In this document: positions 7,981 to 16,190 of the stretch, piece after piece | Layout: every line of letters starts with the position of its first letter | How positions within the stretch are numbered: the first letter of the stretch is position 1 | Source of the DNA: Myxococcales bacterium | Lineage (GTDB): Bacteria > Myxococcota_A > Polyangia > Polyangiales > Polyangiaceae | NCBI GenBank assembly: GCA_016703425.1 | Contig: JADJCA010000012.1 | Location: 431,995-495,994, forward strand | DNA: 64,000 bases | Direction of reading: 5' to 3' | Notes under the pieces: model-generated | What the model saw: only the letters and a program-made list of their open reading frames with translations | The model's database searches: none | Told to the model about the DNA's origin: nothing | Translations under genes and position numbers: made by a program

Positions 7981-9619
7981 GATCCAACCCGCCGGGGTAG
8001 TGGTAGCTCGTGAAGGCGCCGAAGCCCATCACCTGGATGCCCACGGGCTTGGTCGCCGTGAGCGTGTGCGCGCCGTCCTTGCCGGCGCCGAGCTTCGCGC
8101 GAATCACCACGAAGTCGTTCGCGATGGCCGTGCCGGTGTCGTTCACCGTCGCGTTGTCGAGCGTCACGGTCGCGTCGCTCGGTGCCACGATGTCGACCCA
8201 GTTTTCGTCGTAGTCGTCGGGCGCGAGGAAGATGTACTTCGTTCGGAATTGTTCGACGGCCGCCATCAGCGTTTGCGCCGGATCGCCCTTGGGCTTGTCC
8301 GACGCGGGATCCTGATAGATGCCCGACAGCATGAAGCCGCCGACAGCGAACTCGTGATCACCGGTGACCTCAAAGGCGCTTGTCACCGTGCCGGTGCAGC
8401 GCGCCACTTGCCCTGCCGAGAGGGTCGCGGGGCACCCGGCCGGCTTCGACGGCGCGTAGGTGAGCTTGGTGCCGTCGACGTTGCCGTAGAAGCGAACCAC
8501 GTGCCCCACGGGCTTTCCGCCGGGGCTCGTGGGGGGCGCCACGACGTAGTGTTGTCCGAGCGTCTCCGCCGGAAAGACCGACTCTTCGATGTGATCGCAC
8601 GTCACGCCGAGCTTGGGATCGCCAGCGATGGAGCAAGGCGTTCCCGCGAGCACTTGCACCGGCTTGTCGGCGCGAACGAGTGAGCCGCTGAGATCGTGGT
8701 TGTCGCCGGGCGGCGCCACGATCTGCGCCACGTCACCGTGGTTTAGCGTGAACGTCAGCGCGTTGGTTCCCGTGATGCCAGTGCCGGGAAGCGCTTGCTG
8801 CAGCGAGGGCAAGCTCACGGTCACCTTGGTGTCGTCAGAGGCGGCCACCACCGAGAAATAGGAGCCCACGCCCTGCGTCTCGTTGCCGAGCCCTTGTTGC
8901 CCTGTCACGCGGTAGGTGCCGGTCCACGCGCTCGACGGCAAGAGCAACGACGCGTCGTTGGTGAACGAGAAGCAGCCCGAGGCGACGCCAAAGTTGGGGC
9001 TCGCGAAGTTCGAGCAGATCTTGTTGCCGGGGCACGCCGCCCAGTCCTTCCCGGGCGGTCCACCTTCGCCCTTGTATTCGAGCGCGTTGAACTGAAAGAC
9101 GCTGACGGGCACCGAGGACTCGAGGTGGTACGCGCCGTTCTTCGCGATGATCGAGCCGGGCAGGGGAGTCGCCGTGGCACAGGAGTCCGACTCTTTCCCC
9201 TTCAGCTCCTTCACCCAAGGGAGGTAGAACTTCTTGAGACCGCCGGCGGGCACGGTCTCCTTGATGGCCGCACCGAGCGCGCCGCCGATCGTGATCTCGG
9301 CGTCGACGTCTTGCCCGTTGGCCACCACGACGGCGAAGTCGAAAATGTCCCATACGTTGTTCGCGAGAACCGTCGGCCAATAGTCGCAGCCGATGTACGA
9401 GCGGCTCTCGGCGGCCCCGGCGCACGTCGTCGGTGAGCCGGTTCGGGGTGAACGACCGCCGTCGTCCTCGATGACGAAGCTCCCGTCGCCGCCGCTGCTG
9501 GTTTTTCCAGCGTCCGCGTTTCCGCCGAGGCTCGAACGATCGTCGCCCCCACACCCGCCCGCGCCCGAGAGCGCGACGGTCCCACCGGCCGCGAGGAACA
9601 CGCCGAAGATCCGCTTCAT
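7949..9619 (-). CDS. Lipoprotein with IgGFc-binding-protein-like domain
   Basis: 556 residues from the ATG at 9619. Residues 1-23 are a lipoprotein signal ending GAGGC, then a Gly/Ser/Asp linker. From about residue 65 (SYIGCDYWPTVLANNVW, then FDFAVVVANG) to the C-terminus (GIQVMGFGAFTSYHYPGGLD) it follows the repeated beta-rich pattern of the IgGFc-binding N-terminal family, including FQFNALEY, DASLLLPS, GSYFSVVAASDDT and HVVRFYGNVDGTKL. Many paired cysteines suggest an extracytoplasmic location. This family is abundant in myxobacteria; binding of IgG is a property of the animal namesake and should not be assumed. Its 3' end overlaps the convergent, damaged sensor-kinase gene by about 30 bases. 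Confidence 0.85.
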   Translation of the reverse strand: MKRIFGVFLAAGGTVALSGAGGCGGDDRSSLGGNADAGKTSSGGDGSFVIEDDGGRSPRTGSPTTCAGAAESRSYIGCDYWPTVLANNVWDIFDFAVVVANGQDVDAEITIGGALGAAIKETVPAGGLKKFYLPWVKELKGKESDSCATATPLPGSIIAKNGAYHLESSVPVSVFQFNALEYKGEGGPPGKDWAACPGNKICSNFASPNFGVASGCFSFTNDASLLLPSSAWTGTYRVTGQQGLGNETQGVGSYFSVVAASDDTKVTVSLPSLQQALPGTGITGTNALTFTLNHGDVAQIVAPPGDNHDLSGSLVRADKPVQVLAGTPCSIAGDPKLGVTCDHIEESVFPAETLGQHYVVAPPTSPGGKPVGHVVRFYGNVDGTKLTYAPSKPAGCPATLSAGQVARCTGTVTSAFEVTGDHEFAVGGFMLSGIYQDPASDKPKGDPAQTLMAAVEQFRTKYIFLAPDDYDENWVDIVAPSDATVTLDNATVNDTGTAIANDFVVIRAKLGAGKDGAHTLTATKPVGIQVMGFGAFTSYHYPGGLDLNQIAPTPVK

Positions 9620-9754
9620 GGGGGCGTCGTTAGCACAAGCCCCGCAGCGGCGGCACGGGCGAGTTGACGGCGCCGCCGTGGCGGACAAGAGAAGCGTCGC
9701 CGCCGCCAAGCCTAGCCAAGCCCCGTGGCCCCCACGCGGAAGGGGGCCGCTGCG

Positions 9755-9783
9755 TTGACACGCCCGTTCTCCCGTGCTTTAAG
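9755..9783 (+). promoter_or_regulatory. Sigma70-type promoter of rplS
   Basis: TTGACA at 9755-9760 (perfect -35), a 17-base spacer, then TTTAAG at 9778-9783 (four of six matches to TATAAT). It lies about 60 bases before the rplS start; the leader contains a small CTGCA/TGCAG inverted repeat. Confidence 0.7.
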
Positions 9784-9840
9784 CCGCCCTCCCGATTTCC
9801 CTGCATTTGTCTGCAGGTGGCTCTAGAAAGACCCGTCGCC

Positions 9841-10197
9841 ATGAACACCATCCCCAAGATCGCCGAGCTCGAGTCCGCCCAGCTTCGATCGGGCCTGCCC
9901 GAGTTCCGCGTGGGCGATACGGTCCGCGTCTACTACCGCATCGTCGAAGGCGACAAGGAGCGCACCCAGGTCTTCCAGGGCGTCGTGACCAAGCGTCACC
10001 GCGCGGGAGCCCGCAGCACCTTCACGGTTCGCAAGATCAGCTTCAACGTCGGCGTCGAGCGCATCTTCATGACGCACTCGCCCCGCATCGAGAAGGTTGA
10101 GGTCGTGTCCCGCGGCATCGTCCGTCGCGCGCGCCTCTTCTACTTGCGCGACCTCCAGGGCAAGGCCGCCCGCGTCCGCGACCAAAAGGACGCCTGA
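9841..10197 (+). CDS. rplS: 50S ribosomal protein L19
   Basis: 118 residues from the ATG at 9841; the frame is open further upstream but the family begins here. The sequence is canonical throughout: FRVGDTVRVYYRIVEG, RTQVFQGVVTKRHRAG, TFTVRKISFNVGVERIF, HSPRIEKVEVV and RRARLFYLRDLQGKAARV. L19 sits at the 30S-50S interface beside the intersubunit bridge. In most bacteria rplS closes the rpsP-rimM-trmD-rplS operon; here it has its own promoter and flanking lipoprotein genes, so it is a monocistronic unit. The ribosome site is weak (AGAAAGA about 12 bases upstream). Confidence 0.97.
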   Translation: MNTIPKIAELESAQLRSGLPEFRVGDTVRVYYRIVEGDKERTQVFQGVVTKRHRAGARSTFTVRKISFNVGVERIFMTHSPRIEKVEVVSRGIVRRARLFYLRDLQGKAARVRDQKDA

Positions 10198-10203
10198 GTC
10201 TTC

Positions 10204-10225
10204 CGGCAGCGCCCATGCGCTGCCG
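10204..10225 (+). terminator. Hairpin behind rplS, possible terminator
   Basis: A perfect 9-bp GC-rich stem (10204-10212 with 10217-10225) with a CCAT loop begins 6 bases after the rplS stop. No U tract follows, so it may be a Rho-assisted or RNA-stabilising hairpin instead of a classical terminator. Confidence 0.5.
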
Positions 10226-10397
10226 CTAGAACCTTGCGGCGAGGCTGAAAGGCCTCTGGATCGCGCTGTGGAGCCTGTCTCCATGGCGCGTCGCCCGTTT
10301 TGTCGGCGCGCGACGCGACCCTCCAAAGGTCGCGTAGTTACACGTCGCGGCGGCTGGGCTCGGATCCTGCGGAGGCACTCCTCCTAGGAGTCGCCTC

Positions 10398-11345
10398 ATG
10401 AACCGCCCCATCGCCCTGCTTGCCGCGGCACCGCTTGCCGTCATCACGCTCACCCTCGCCGCGTGTGGCTCCTCAGCCCGAGATCCCAACGCCGCGGGCC
10501 GTTTGCCCGACGGAGGCGCCGCCGCCACGTCGGACTTCGTGCCCTCCGAAGCGGGGCCCGCTTCTGCCGATGGCGGCGTTTGCCCCAACGTTGATGTGCT
10601 CTTCGTCGTCGACAATTCGGGCAGCATGGCCGACAAGCAGGCGCGACTCGCGCAGAGCTTTCCCGGCTTCGCCGCCGCGCTGCAAAAGCGCCTTCCCGCG
10701 GCCAAGAGCGTCCACGTCGGCGTCGTGTCGACGAGCGCGTATTACGCCGGCGCGCCGCAAGAGTGCCTCATTCGGAAGACCGAGGGACCCGCATCGAGCG
10801 CGTCCCAGTGCCTGCCCGCGGGCGCATTCCTCACCACGGGGGAGAGCGACTTCGCGTCGCGCTTCGCGTGCGTCGCCAAGGTCGGCGCCGGCGGCGACGA
10901 CGACGAAACGCCCATGAAGAGTCTGCTCGGCGCCTTGAGCGACAAGACCAACGCTCCCAGCGGCTGCAACGCAGGCTTCAGTCGGAGAGACGCGCTCTTG
11001 ATCGTCGTCCTCATTACCGACGAAGACGACGTGCGCGAGTCCGACTGCGATCCCACGACCTTCTCCGGCACCTGCGGCTCCGGCGGCGACCCCGACGCGT
11101 GGGCTCAAACCGTTATCGCCCACAAGGGCGGCCACAAGGAGAACGTGCTCGTCCTGTCGCTCGTCTCCAAGAAGAGCGGTGACTGCTCCAACGTCATCGG
11201 CGCCAACGTCAGCGCGTTTACGCATCGCTTTGGTCAAAACGGCTTCGTGGGTGACGTGTGCTCTGCGACCTACGACAAGTTCTTCGAGGACGCGCTGCCG
11301 CTCTTCGACCAAGCGTGCACGACGTTCGTGCCGCCACCGAAGTAA
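10398..11345 (+). CDS. von Willebrand factor A domain lipoprotein
   Basis: 315 residues from the ATG at 10398. Residues 1-23 are a lipoprotein signal ending LAAC, followed by a Gly/Ala/Pro linker with DGG elements. The vWA domain spans about residues 62-310: the MIDAS metal site is complete with DNSGS at 72-76 after DVLFVV, and the second half carries LIVVLITDEDD. Several cysteine pairs (e.g. CDPTTFSGTC) point to an extracytoplasmic fold. Proteins of this type are common in myxobacteria and are thought to mediate metal-dependent adhesion at the outer membrane; no partner can be identified here. It converges with the next gene, the two stops being one base apart. Confidence 0.87.
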   Translation: MNRPIALLAAAPLAVITLTLAACGSSARDPNAAGRLPDGGAAATSDFVPSEAGPASADGGVCPNVDVLFVVDNSGSMADKQARLAQSFPGFAAALQKRLPAAKSVHVGVVSTSAYYAGAPQECLIRKTEGPASSASQCLPAGAFLTTGESDFASRFACVAKVGAGGDDDETPMKSLLGALSDKTNAPSGCNAGFSRRDALLIVVLITDEDDVRESDCDPTTFSGTCGSGGDPDAWAQTVIAHKGGHKENVLVLSLVSKKSGDCSNVIGANVSAFTHRFGQNGFVGDVCSATYDKFFEDALPLFDQACTTFVPPPK

Positions 11346-11346
11346 C

Positions 11347-12585
11347 TTACGCGTCCCAGCGAGCCGGGAACCGCGCGCGCATCTCACGTTGCCAGCGTTC
11401 GTCGCCCGCGAAGACGTCGCCCGAGAGCATCGACGTGATGGCGTGTCGCAAGAACGGGTGCTGCCGCTCGGCGAAGAGCAGCGGTTGGAGTTCGCCGCGA
11501 TAGAAGGCCTGCACGGCACCCAAGAAGAGGCTCGCTCCCTTGCGTACGAGCGCCTCCCAATCAGCGAAGCGCTCCTTCGACACGTCGCCGTCTCTCAAGG
11601 CGCCGTCGATGACCTTCGCGCCTTCGTGGCCGCCGACGATGGCGAGGTGAGCGCCCGTGGAGAACAGCGGATCGAGGAACCCGCCAGCGTCCCCGACGGT
11701 GAGCCAACCGTCGCCGCGAAGATCGCGGACGCGGTAGCTGAAGTCGGCCGCGGCCTGCACGGGCCAAGACTGCTTCGCGCCATCGAGGAAACGGGTCGCT
11801 ACCGGCGACTCAGCGACGGCGGCCGCGAACAGGTCGTCGAGGCTCACCGTCCCTTGCGCGCGCCTCCGCCTCAGCCACTCAGGCTTGACGACGGCGCCGA
11901 CGCTCGTGCGGCCGTCCCTAAAGGGGATGAACCAGAACCAGCCGGGCTCAAAGACCACGATCTGAATGTCGCCCTCGCGCTCGCCTTCCTCGCGAAAGCA
12001 GCGCTGGAAGTGGGAGAAGAGCGCCGTCTGCTCGAGCTGCGGAACTCTCTCGGTCATGCGACCGGCGTGCGCCAAGAGCGCGTCGCGCCCCGTGGCATCG
12101 ACCACGAAGCGCGCTTCGATACGCGCGCCGCACCCTGCCTCGTCGCTCACCTCCACGCCGGACGCGAAGCGGCGTCCGTGCCGCTCGTCGTAGATCACGC
12201 GCGTCACCGTCACGCCCTCGCGAACCTCGGCACCGGTCTTCGCCGCGTGGCGCAAGAGCAGCTCGTCGAACTCGTCGCGCGGAACCTGAAAGGCGCTGCC
12301 GACGCTTTTGTCGAAGGCGTCCGCGAACGCGTAGCGCGTTGCCTTGCCGGTCTCGCTCTCGTGAAAGTGCGCGCCCCGCTTCACGATGAAACGCTCCGCC
12401 GCCGCGTCGAAGACGCCGATGGCGCGGAGCACAGGCATCGACTGCGGCAAGAGTGACTCGCCGAGGTGGAAGCGCGGGAATCGCTCGCGCTCAACGACGA
12501 GCACGCGTCGCCCGAGCTTGGCGAGCGTCGCGGCACAAACGGAGCCGCCGGGGCCGCCGCCGCAGATGACGACGTCGTATTTCAC
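11347..12585 (-). CDS. Flavin-dependent halogenase-like FAD oxidoreductase
   Basis: 412 residues. The Rossmann motif GGGPGG lies at 9-14 with VVER following, and the second FAD motif GDAGGFLDPLFSTGAH near residue 300. The stretch WFWFIP at 216-221 fits the WxWxIP signature of tryptophan/pyrrole halogenases, which discourages monooxygenase chemistry, and K69 in VKRGAHF occupies roughly the region of the catalytic lysine of that family. Proteins with the geranylgeranyl-reductase-like fold without halogenating activity share much of this, so substrate and reaction are open. There is no carrier protein, NRPS/PKS module or flavin reductase beside it, which is unlike most known natural-product halogenases. 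It stands alone on the minus strand. Confidence 0.78.
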   Translation of the reverse strand: MKYDVVICGGGPGGSVCAATLAKLGRRVLVVERERFPRFHLGESLLPQSMPVLRAIGVFDAAAERFIVKRGAHFHESETGKATRYAFADAFDKSVGSAFQVPRDEFDELLLRHAAKTGAEVREGVTVTRVIYDERHGRRFASGVEVSDEAGCGARIEARFVVDATGRDALLAHAGRMTERVPQLEQTALFSHFQRCFREEGEREGDIQIVVFEPGWFWFIPFRDGRTSVGAVVKPEWLRRRRAQGTVSLDDLFAAAVAESPVATRFLDGAKQSWPVQAAADFSYRVRDLRGDGWLTVGDAGGFLDPLFSTGAHLAIVGGHEGAKVIDGALRDGDVSKERFADWEALVRKGASLFLGAVQAFYRGELQPLLFAERQHPFLRHAITSMLSGDVFAGDERWQREMRARFPARWDA

Positions 12586-12611
12586 GCGGGCCCTCAGCGC
12601 GGCTTGTGACG

Positions 12612-13145
12612 CTACTCTTGCGGCTTCGGCGGCGGCCCGAGCTGGATGCGCTCGCCGATGTACGCGCCGATGAGCGTGAAGAGCACGCCGATGACGGCCA
12701 TGATGACGTAGAGGAACGTCGGCAGGACGCGCACCGTCTGGCTCTGCACCAGGAGGAACGTCGCGGGGATCGCCGTCATGAAGCTCGCGACCATCGGCTC
12801 AATGAACGTTCGGCCTGGCGAGATCATGCCCACGAGGAGGCCGCCCAAGAACCAGACGGGGATGCACATGATCATTCCGTTGCCACCTTCGAGGTCGATG
12901 GCGGTGATGACCATGGGGAGACCGAAGACGATGGCGCCCGTGAGGATGGCCTGCACCGCGAGCGCGATGCCGAGCCATTGGACGTTGACGCCCTCCTGTT
13001 GGTAACGGCGCTCGAGCTCCTCTTCGCGTGTGCGCTGGAGCTTGCCCAGGGCTTCGAGTTTGGCGCCGCACGATGCGCAGCGCGCTGACCCGACGGCGTT
13101 GTTCTTGAAACCGCAGTTTTGACAAGCGACGTTGGCGGCGGCCAT
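12612..13145 (-). CDS. Zinc-ribbon membrane protein
   Basis: 177 residues. The N-terminus carries a rubredoxin-type zinc ribbon, CQNCGFKNN then CASCG (Cys at about 8, 11, 23 and 26), followed by a charged helix (LQRTREEELERRYQQEG) and four hydrophobic segments: WLGIALAVQAILTGAIVFG, GMIMCIPVWFLGGLLVG, VASFMTAIPATFLLV and FLYVIMAVIGVLFTLIGAY. Such zinc-ribbon/DUF-type integral membrane proteins are frequent in deltaproteobacterial lineages; no reaction is known. The start at 13145 faces the plus-strand gene at 13425, so the 280 bases between them hold divergent promoters. It precedes the halogenase-like gene by 26 bases and may share its transcript. Confidence 0.75.
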   Translation of the reverse strand: MAAANVACQNCGFKNNAVGSARCASCGAKLEALGKLQRTREEELERRYQQEGVNVQWLGIALAVQAILTGAIVFGLPMVITAIDLEGGNGMIMCIPVWFLGGLLVGMISPGRTFIEPMVASFMTAIPATFLLVQSQTVRVLPTFLYVIMAVIGVLFTLIGAYIGERIQLGPPPKPQE

Positions 13146-13424
13146 GAGAAGGCCATCATATGCGGGCCCTCGCCAGAAGCTGAAGTTCCTTCTGAATTGC
13201 CCTTGAGGAACAAGCGCTTGCGCCGGGGTCGGCGGCCCGTTCGAGGCCCCGCGAGCGCCCTTGTGGGCGCCTCAAGTCCGCGGAAATTGGTCGAGATTCG
13301 GCTTCGAGGCCGCCGGTCCTTTGGGGGAAGAAAATTCTTGGGAACGTTCGCCGCCGTAGGATGTCCACCCTTTGGTCGGGTCAATTTCCTCCCGACGACG
13401 CTACTCTCCGGAGCGGCCCTCCTC

Positions 13425-14090
13425 ATGGCTCACCTGCCCACAGCGCCCAACGTCATTGAGCTCGCCGCGAGCGAGGAAGCCGTCGACCCGGAGCTCGTCT
13501 CGCTCCCCGATCCGCCGCGCACGGAGCGAAACCTTACGGTGGGCGTGCTTCTGCTCACGACGGTCGCGGCGCTCTTGATGTGCGCTGGGCTGGCGCGCGA
13601 TGTCGGCTACGCAGCCGGCTCGTCCTCGGTGGTGGAGCTGGGCGACTTGGGCGCGGTGGCTCCAACGGCCCTCACGACCAATGCGCACGTGCGCGCATCG
13701 GCGCTCCTCGGCGCCGCCGGCGGCCTTCGCTACGAGCGCCCCTTCGAGGCCGACAGCTATCGGCTCGTTCCGGTGGCGGGTCGCACCGATGTGTGGGTCG
13801 AGATCCGCGTTCCCGAGCGGCAAGAGACGGGACGCTTCGTGCCGCCGAGCTCCTTCGACGGCCGCCTCGTTCGCATGGATAGCGCTGGCCTCCGCCACCG
13901 CGGGCTCTTCGACTTGGCGTCGAGCGCCACCAAGGGCGTCGCTCTTGGTGGTCCAGAGCGCGTGTGGCTCCTCGTCGACGGTGAAACGCCTGACCGCATG
14001 CGCTGGGCCGTGATCCTCTCGGGCCTCTTCCTCGGCTTCGCCGTGTGGAACGTGCTCGCGATGGCGCGCCTCCTCAAGCGCGTTCGCTGA
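13425..14090 (+). CDS. Two-TM membrane protein with extracytoplasmic domain, unknown function
   Basis: 221 residues from the ATG at 13425; the same frame is open 300 bases upstream but with poor coding character. A cytoplasmic Asp/Glu/Pro-rich head of about 35 residues precedes TM1 (NLTVGVLLLTTVAALLMCAG). A roughly 135-residue extracytoplasmic part follows (YRLVPVAGRTDVWVEIRVPE, FVPPSSFDGRLVRM, RVWLLVDGETPDRMRW), then TM2 (VILSGLFLGFAVWNVLAMA) and a short basic tail. The pattern recalls bacterial proteins of the GCN5-less, SURF1-like or DUF layout, but no family can be named. It sits 47 bases ahead of thiO and could be cotranscribed with it. Confidence 0.65.
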   Translation: MAHLPTAPNVIELAASEEAVDPELVSLPDPPRTERNLTVGVLLLTTVAALLMCAGLARDVGYAAGSSSVVELGDLGAVAPTALTTNAHVRASALLGAAGGLRYERPFEADSYRLVPVAGRTDVWVEIRVPERQETGRFVPPSSFDGRLVRMDSAGLRHRGLFDLASSATKGVALGGPERVWLLVDGETPDRMRWAVILSGLFLGFAVWNVLAMARLLKRVR

Positions 14091-14137
14091 GCCGGAGGCG
14101 TTCGCGGCGCCTCGAGAACGGAGTACGCTCCCTGGCC

Positions 14138-15187
14138 GTGCGCGTCATCGTCGTGGGAGCAGGGATCATGGGCACGGCCTCCGCGCTGGAGCTCGCCGAC
14201 GCCGGATGCGACGTCGTCTTGTTGGAGCGCGCCGTCCCCGGTGCCGAAGCGTCGAGCGCCGCGGCGGGCATGCTCGGCGCGCAGCTCGAGAGCCACGACG
14301 ACGCCGAGTTCGACGTCTTTCGCGAAGCGCGCGACGCGTACGGTGCTTGGGCCGCGGAGCTCACGCGAAGGAGCGGCGTCGACGTGGGCTACCGAGTTTC
14401 GGGAGCCATGCGTCTCGCCCAAAGCGCCGCGGAGGCTGAGAAGCTCGAGGCGACCGTGCGTTGGCACATCCGTCGCGGCGCGCGCGCGGAGCTTCTGAGC
14501 GGCGGGGGCATCCTGGGCGTCGAGCCTTCGCTCTCGAAGTCGCTGGTCGCTGCGGCTCACTATCCCGACGAAGCGCAAGTCGAGCCGACGCGCCTCCTGC
14601 GCGCCCTTGCGGTGGCGGTCGCTCGCGAGCCGCGAATCGATGTGCGCTCCGGCGTCACCGTGCGCGGCATCCAGGTCGAGGCGGGACGGGCGACCGGTGT
14701 TCTCCTCGAAGACGGCGCGCTCTCGGCCGACGCCGTGGTGCTCGCCGCCGGAAGTTGGTCGTCGCTCATTGGCGGTGTCGAGGGGGTCGTGCCCGAGGTG
14801 CGGCCATCGCGGGGCCAACTGATCGAGCTTGAGGAGCGCCCCGCCTCGCTTCGCACGATCCTCGCTGGCTCGTCGAGTTACGTCGTGCCTCGCGGCGACG
14901 GTCGCGTGGTGTGCGGCACGACGGTGGAGTTTGTGGGGTTCGTCCGCGAGGTCACCGCCGGCGGGGTCGCGCGGATCTTGAGCGACGCCATCGCCCTCGT
15001 TCCTTCGCTGGAGGGGGCGACGCTCGGCGCGATGTGGTCGAGCTTCAGGCCGTTTTCCACGTCCGGCGCGCCGCTCGTGGGCATGACCTCGATGCCCGGA
15101 CTCGTGCTCGCGACGGGCCATCATCGAAACGGCATCTTGCTCGCACCCTCCACCGCCCTGGCCGTGCGCGCCGCACTAGCCCCGTAG
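14138..15187 (+). CDS. thiO: Glycine oxidase (FAD-dependent, thiamine thiazole pathway)
   Basis: 349 residues from the GTG at 14138, which follows CGGAG; the longer frame to 14045 adds a basic stretch that is not part of the family. The FAD motif VVGAGIMGTASALELA lies at residues 5-20, ERAVPGAEASSAAAGMLGAQ supplies the second flavin contact, and the C-terminus GLVLATGHHRNGILLAP is the classical ThiO/DadA finish. ThiO oxidises glycine to dehydroglycine for the thiazole ring of thiamine. No thiS, thiG or thiE is next to it, so assignment to glycine oxidase over other DAO-family deaminases rests on overall pattern alone. Confidence 0.82.
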   Translation: MRVIVVGAGIMGTASALELADAGCDVVLLERAVPGAEASSAAAGMLGAQLESHDDAEFDVFREARDAYGAWAAELTRRSGVDVGYRVSGAMRLAQSAAEAEKLEATVRWHIRRGARAELLSGGGILGVEPSLSKSLVAAAHYPDEAQVEPTRLLRALAVAVAREPRIDVRSGVTVRGIQVEAGRATGVLLEDGALSADAVVLAAGSWSSLIGGVEGVVPEVRPSRGQLIELEERPASLRTILAGSSSYVVPRGDGRVVCGTTVEFVGFVREVTAGGVARILSDAIALVPSLEGATLGAMWSSFRPFSTSGAPLVGMTSMPGLVLATGHHRNGILLAPSTALAVRAALAP

Positions 15188-15201
15188 TACACTCGCGGAC
15201 T

Positions 15202-16089
15202 ATGGCGAAGGCCTATCCGCTCGAGCCTGATCGCGCCGCCGAACACTTCGGATTGTCGTCGGAGCAGTGCGAGCTTCTTTTGGCGTTCGAAACGGCCCCG
15301 TCGCTCGAGGCGCTAGCGCGCGCGCTCAGCCGCGACGCGTCCGTGCTCTCGCGCCAACTCCAGCGGATCGCGCAGGACACACCGGCGCTCGAAAAGACCC
15401 ATGGCCGATGGCGCCTTACGCCCCTCGGCAAACAGCTCGCGGCGTGGACCCGCGACGCCATCGTGTCGCAGCGGAGAGCGCTGAGTCAGCCCACCGTGCT
15501 CCGTCTGGCGTCGACGCGCGAGTTCGCCGCACGTGTGCTCGCGCCGCGCTTGGGACAGCTCTTCCAAGCGGACCCTACGACGTCGTTCTCGCTCTTTGCC
15601 TTCGAGGATGGCGTCGAGCGACACCTCCTCTCCGGCGAGGCCGACATTGGCTTCGACTGCGGCAGGCCAACCGATCCCGAGCTGCGGTTTCGCCAGGTCG
15701 TGCCGGAGCCCTTCGCCGTCGTTGCTGCACCTTCGTTCGTCGAACGACACGGTGTCCAAACGGGCCCCGACCTCTTGCCGCTCGAGAACCTTCAGTACCA
15801 GCGCGCCACCGCCAGCACCCTCCTCGGGTTGCACGACATGGTCCCGAACGTCCGCGCCACGTTCAACGACGTCGCCAGCGTTCGCGAGGCGTGTTCGGCG
15901 GCCCTCGGCTGGGCCGTCTTGCCCACCTACGCGGTGCGCCGGGAGCTCGATCTCGGGACCCTCGTCGCGCTCGGCGGCTTTGAGGTGCCGGAGGAGCACT
16001 TCGGCGTCTTCTGGCTCCGCGAGCGACCCGCCCTCGAGGTCTGGGTGGAGCGCTGCGTGGCTTGGCTCGGCGGCGTCACCCTGGCGTGA
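15202..16089 (+). CDS. LysR-type transcriptional regulator
   Basis: 295 residues from the ATG at 15202, 14 bases after thiO. Residues about 13-70 form a winged helix-turn-helix (LLLAFETAPSLEALARAL, SRDASVLSRQLQRIAQ), although the recognition helix is more divergent than in typical LysR proteins. From about 95 onward the substrate-binding domain is recognisable: RLASTREFAARVLAPRL, EADIGFDCGRPTDPELRF, FAVVAAPSFVERHG, and the closing RPALEVWVERCVAWL. Same-strand coupling to thiO suggests it could regulate that gene or the next one, though LysR proteins more often act on divergent genes and none is adjacent. Confidence 0.78.
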   Translation: MAKAYPLEPDRAAEHFGLSSEQCELLLAFETAPSLEALARALSRDASVLSRQLQRIAQDTPALEKTHGRWRLTPLGKQLAAWTRDAIVSQRRALSQPTVLRLASTREFAARVLAPRLGQLFQADPTTSFSLFAFEDGVERHLLSGEADIGFDCGRPTDPELRFRQVVPEPFAVVAAPSFVERHGVQTGPDLLPLENLQYQRATASTLLGLHDMVPNVRATFNDVASVREACSAALGWAVLPTYAVRRELDLGTLVALGGFEVPEEHFGVFWLRERPALEVWVERCVAWLGGVTLA

Positions 16090-16190
16090 GCTTGCGTGAG
16101 CCCAGCGTCCGCGGAAAAGTGCAGCCGCCGCGAAATTGCGAGAAATGAGTCGCGTCCGGAACCCGGGGGGCGCGCCGCTGTCGCTAGAGC

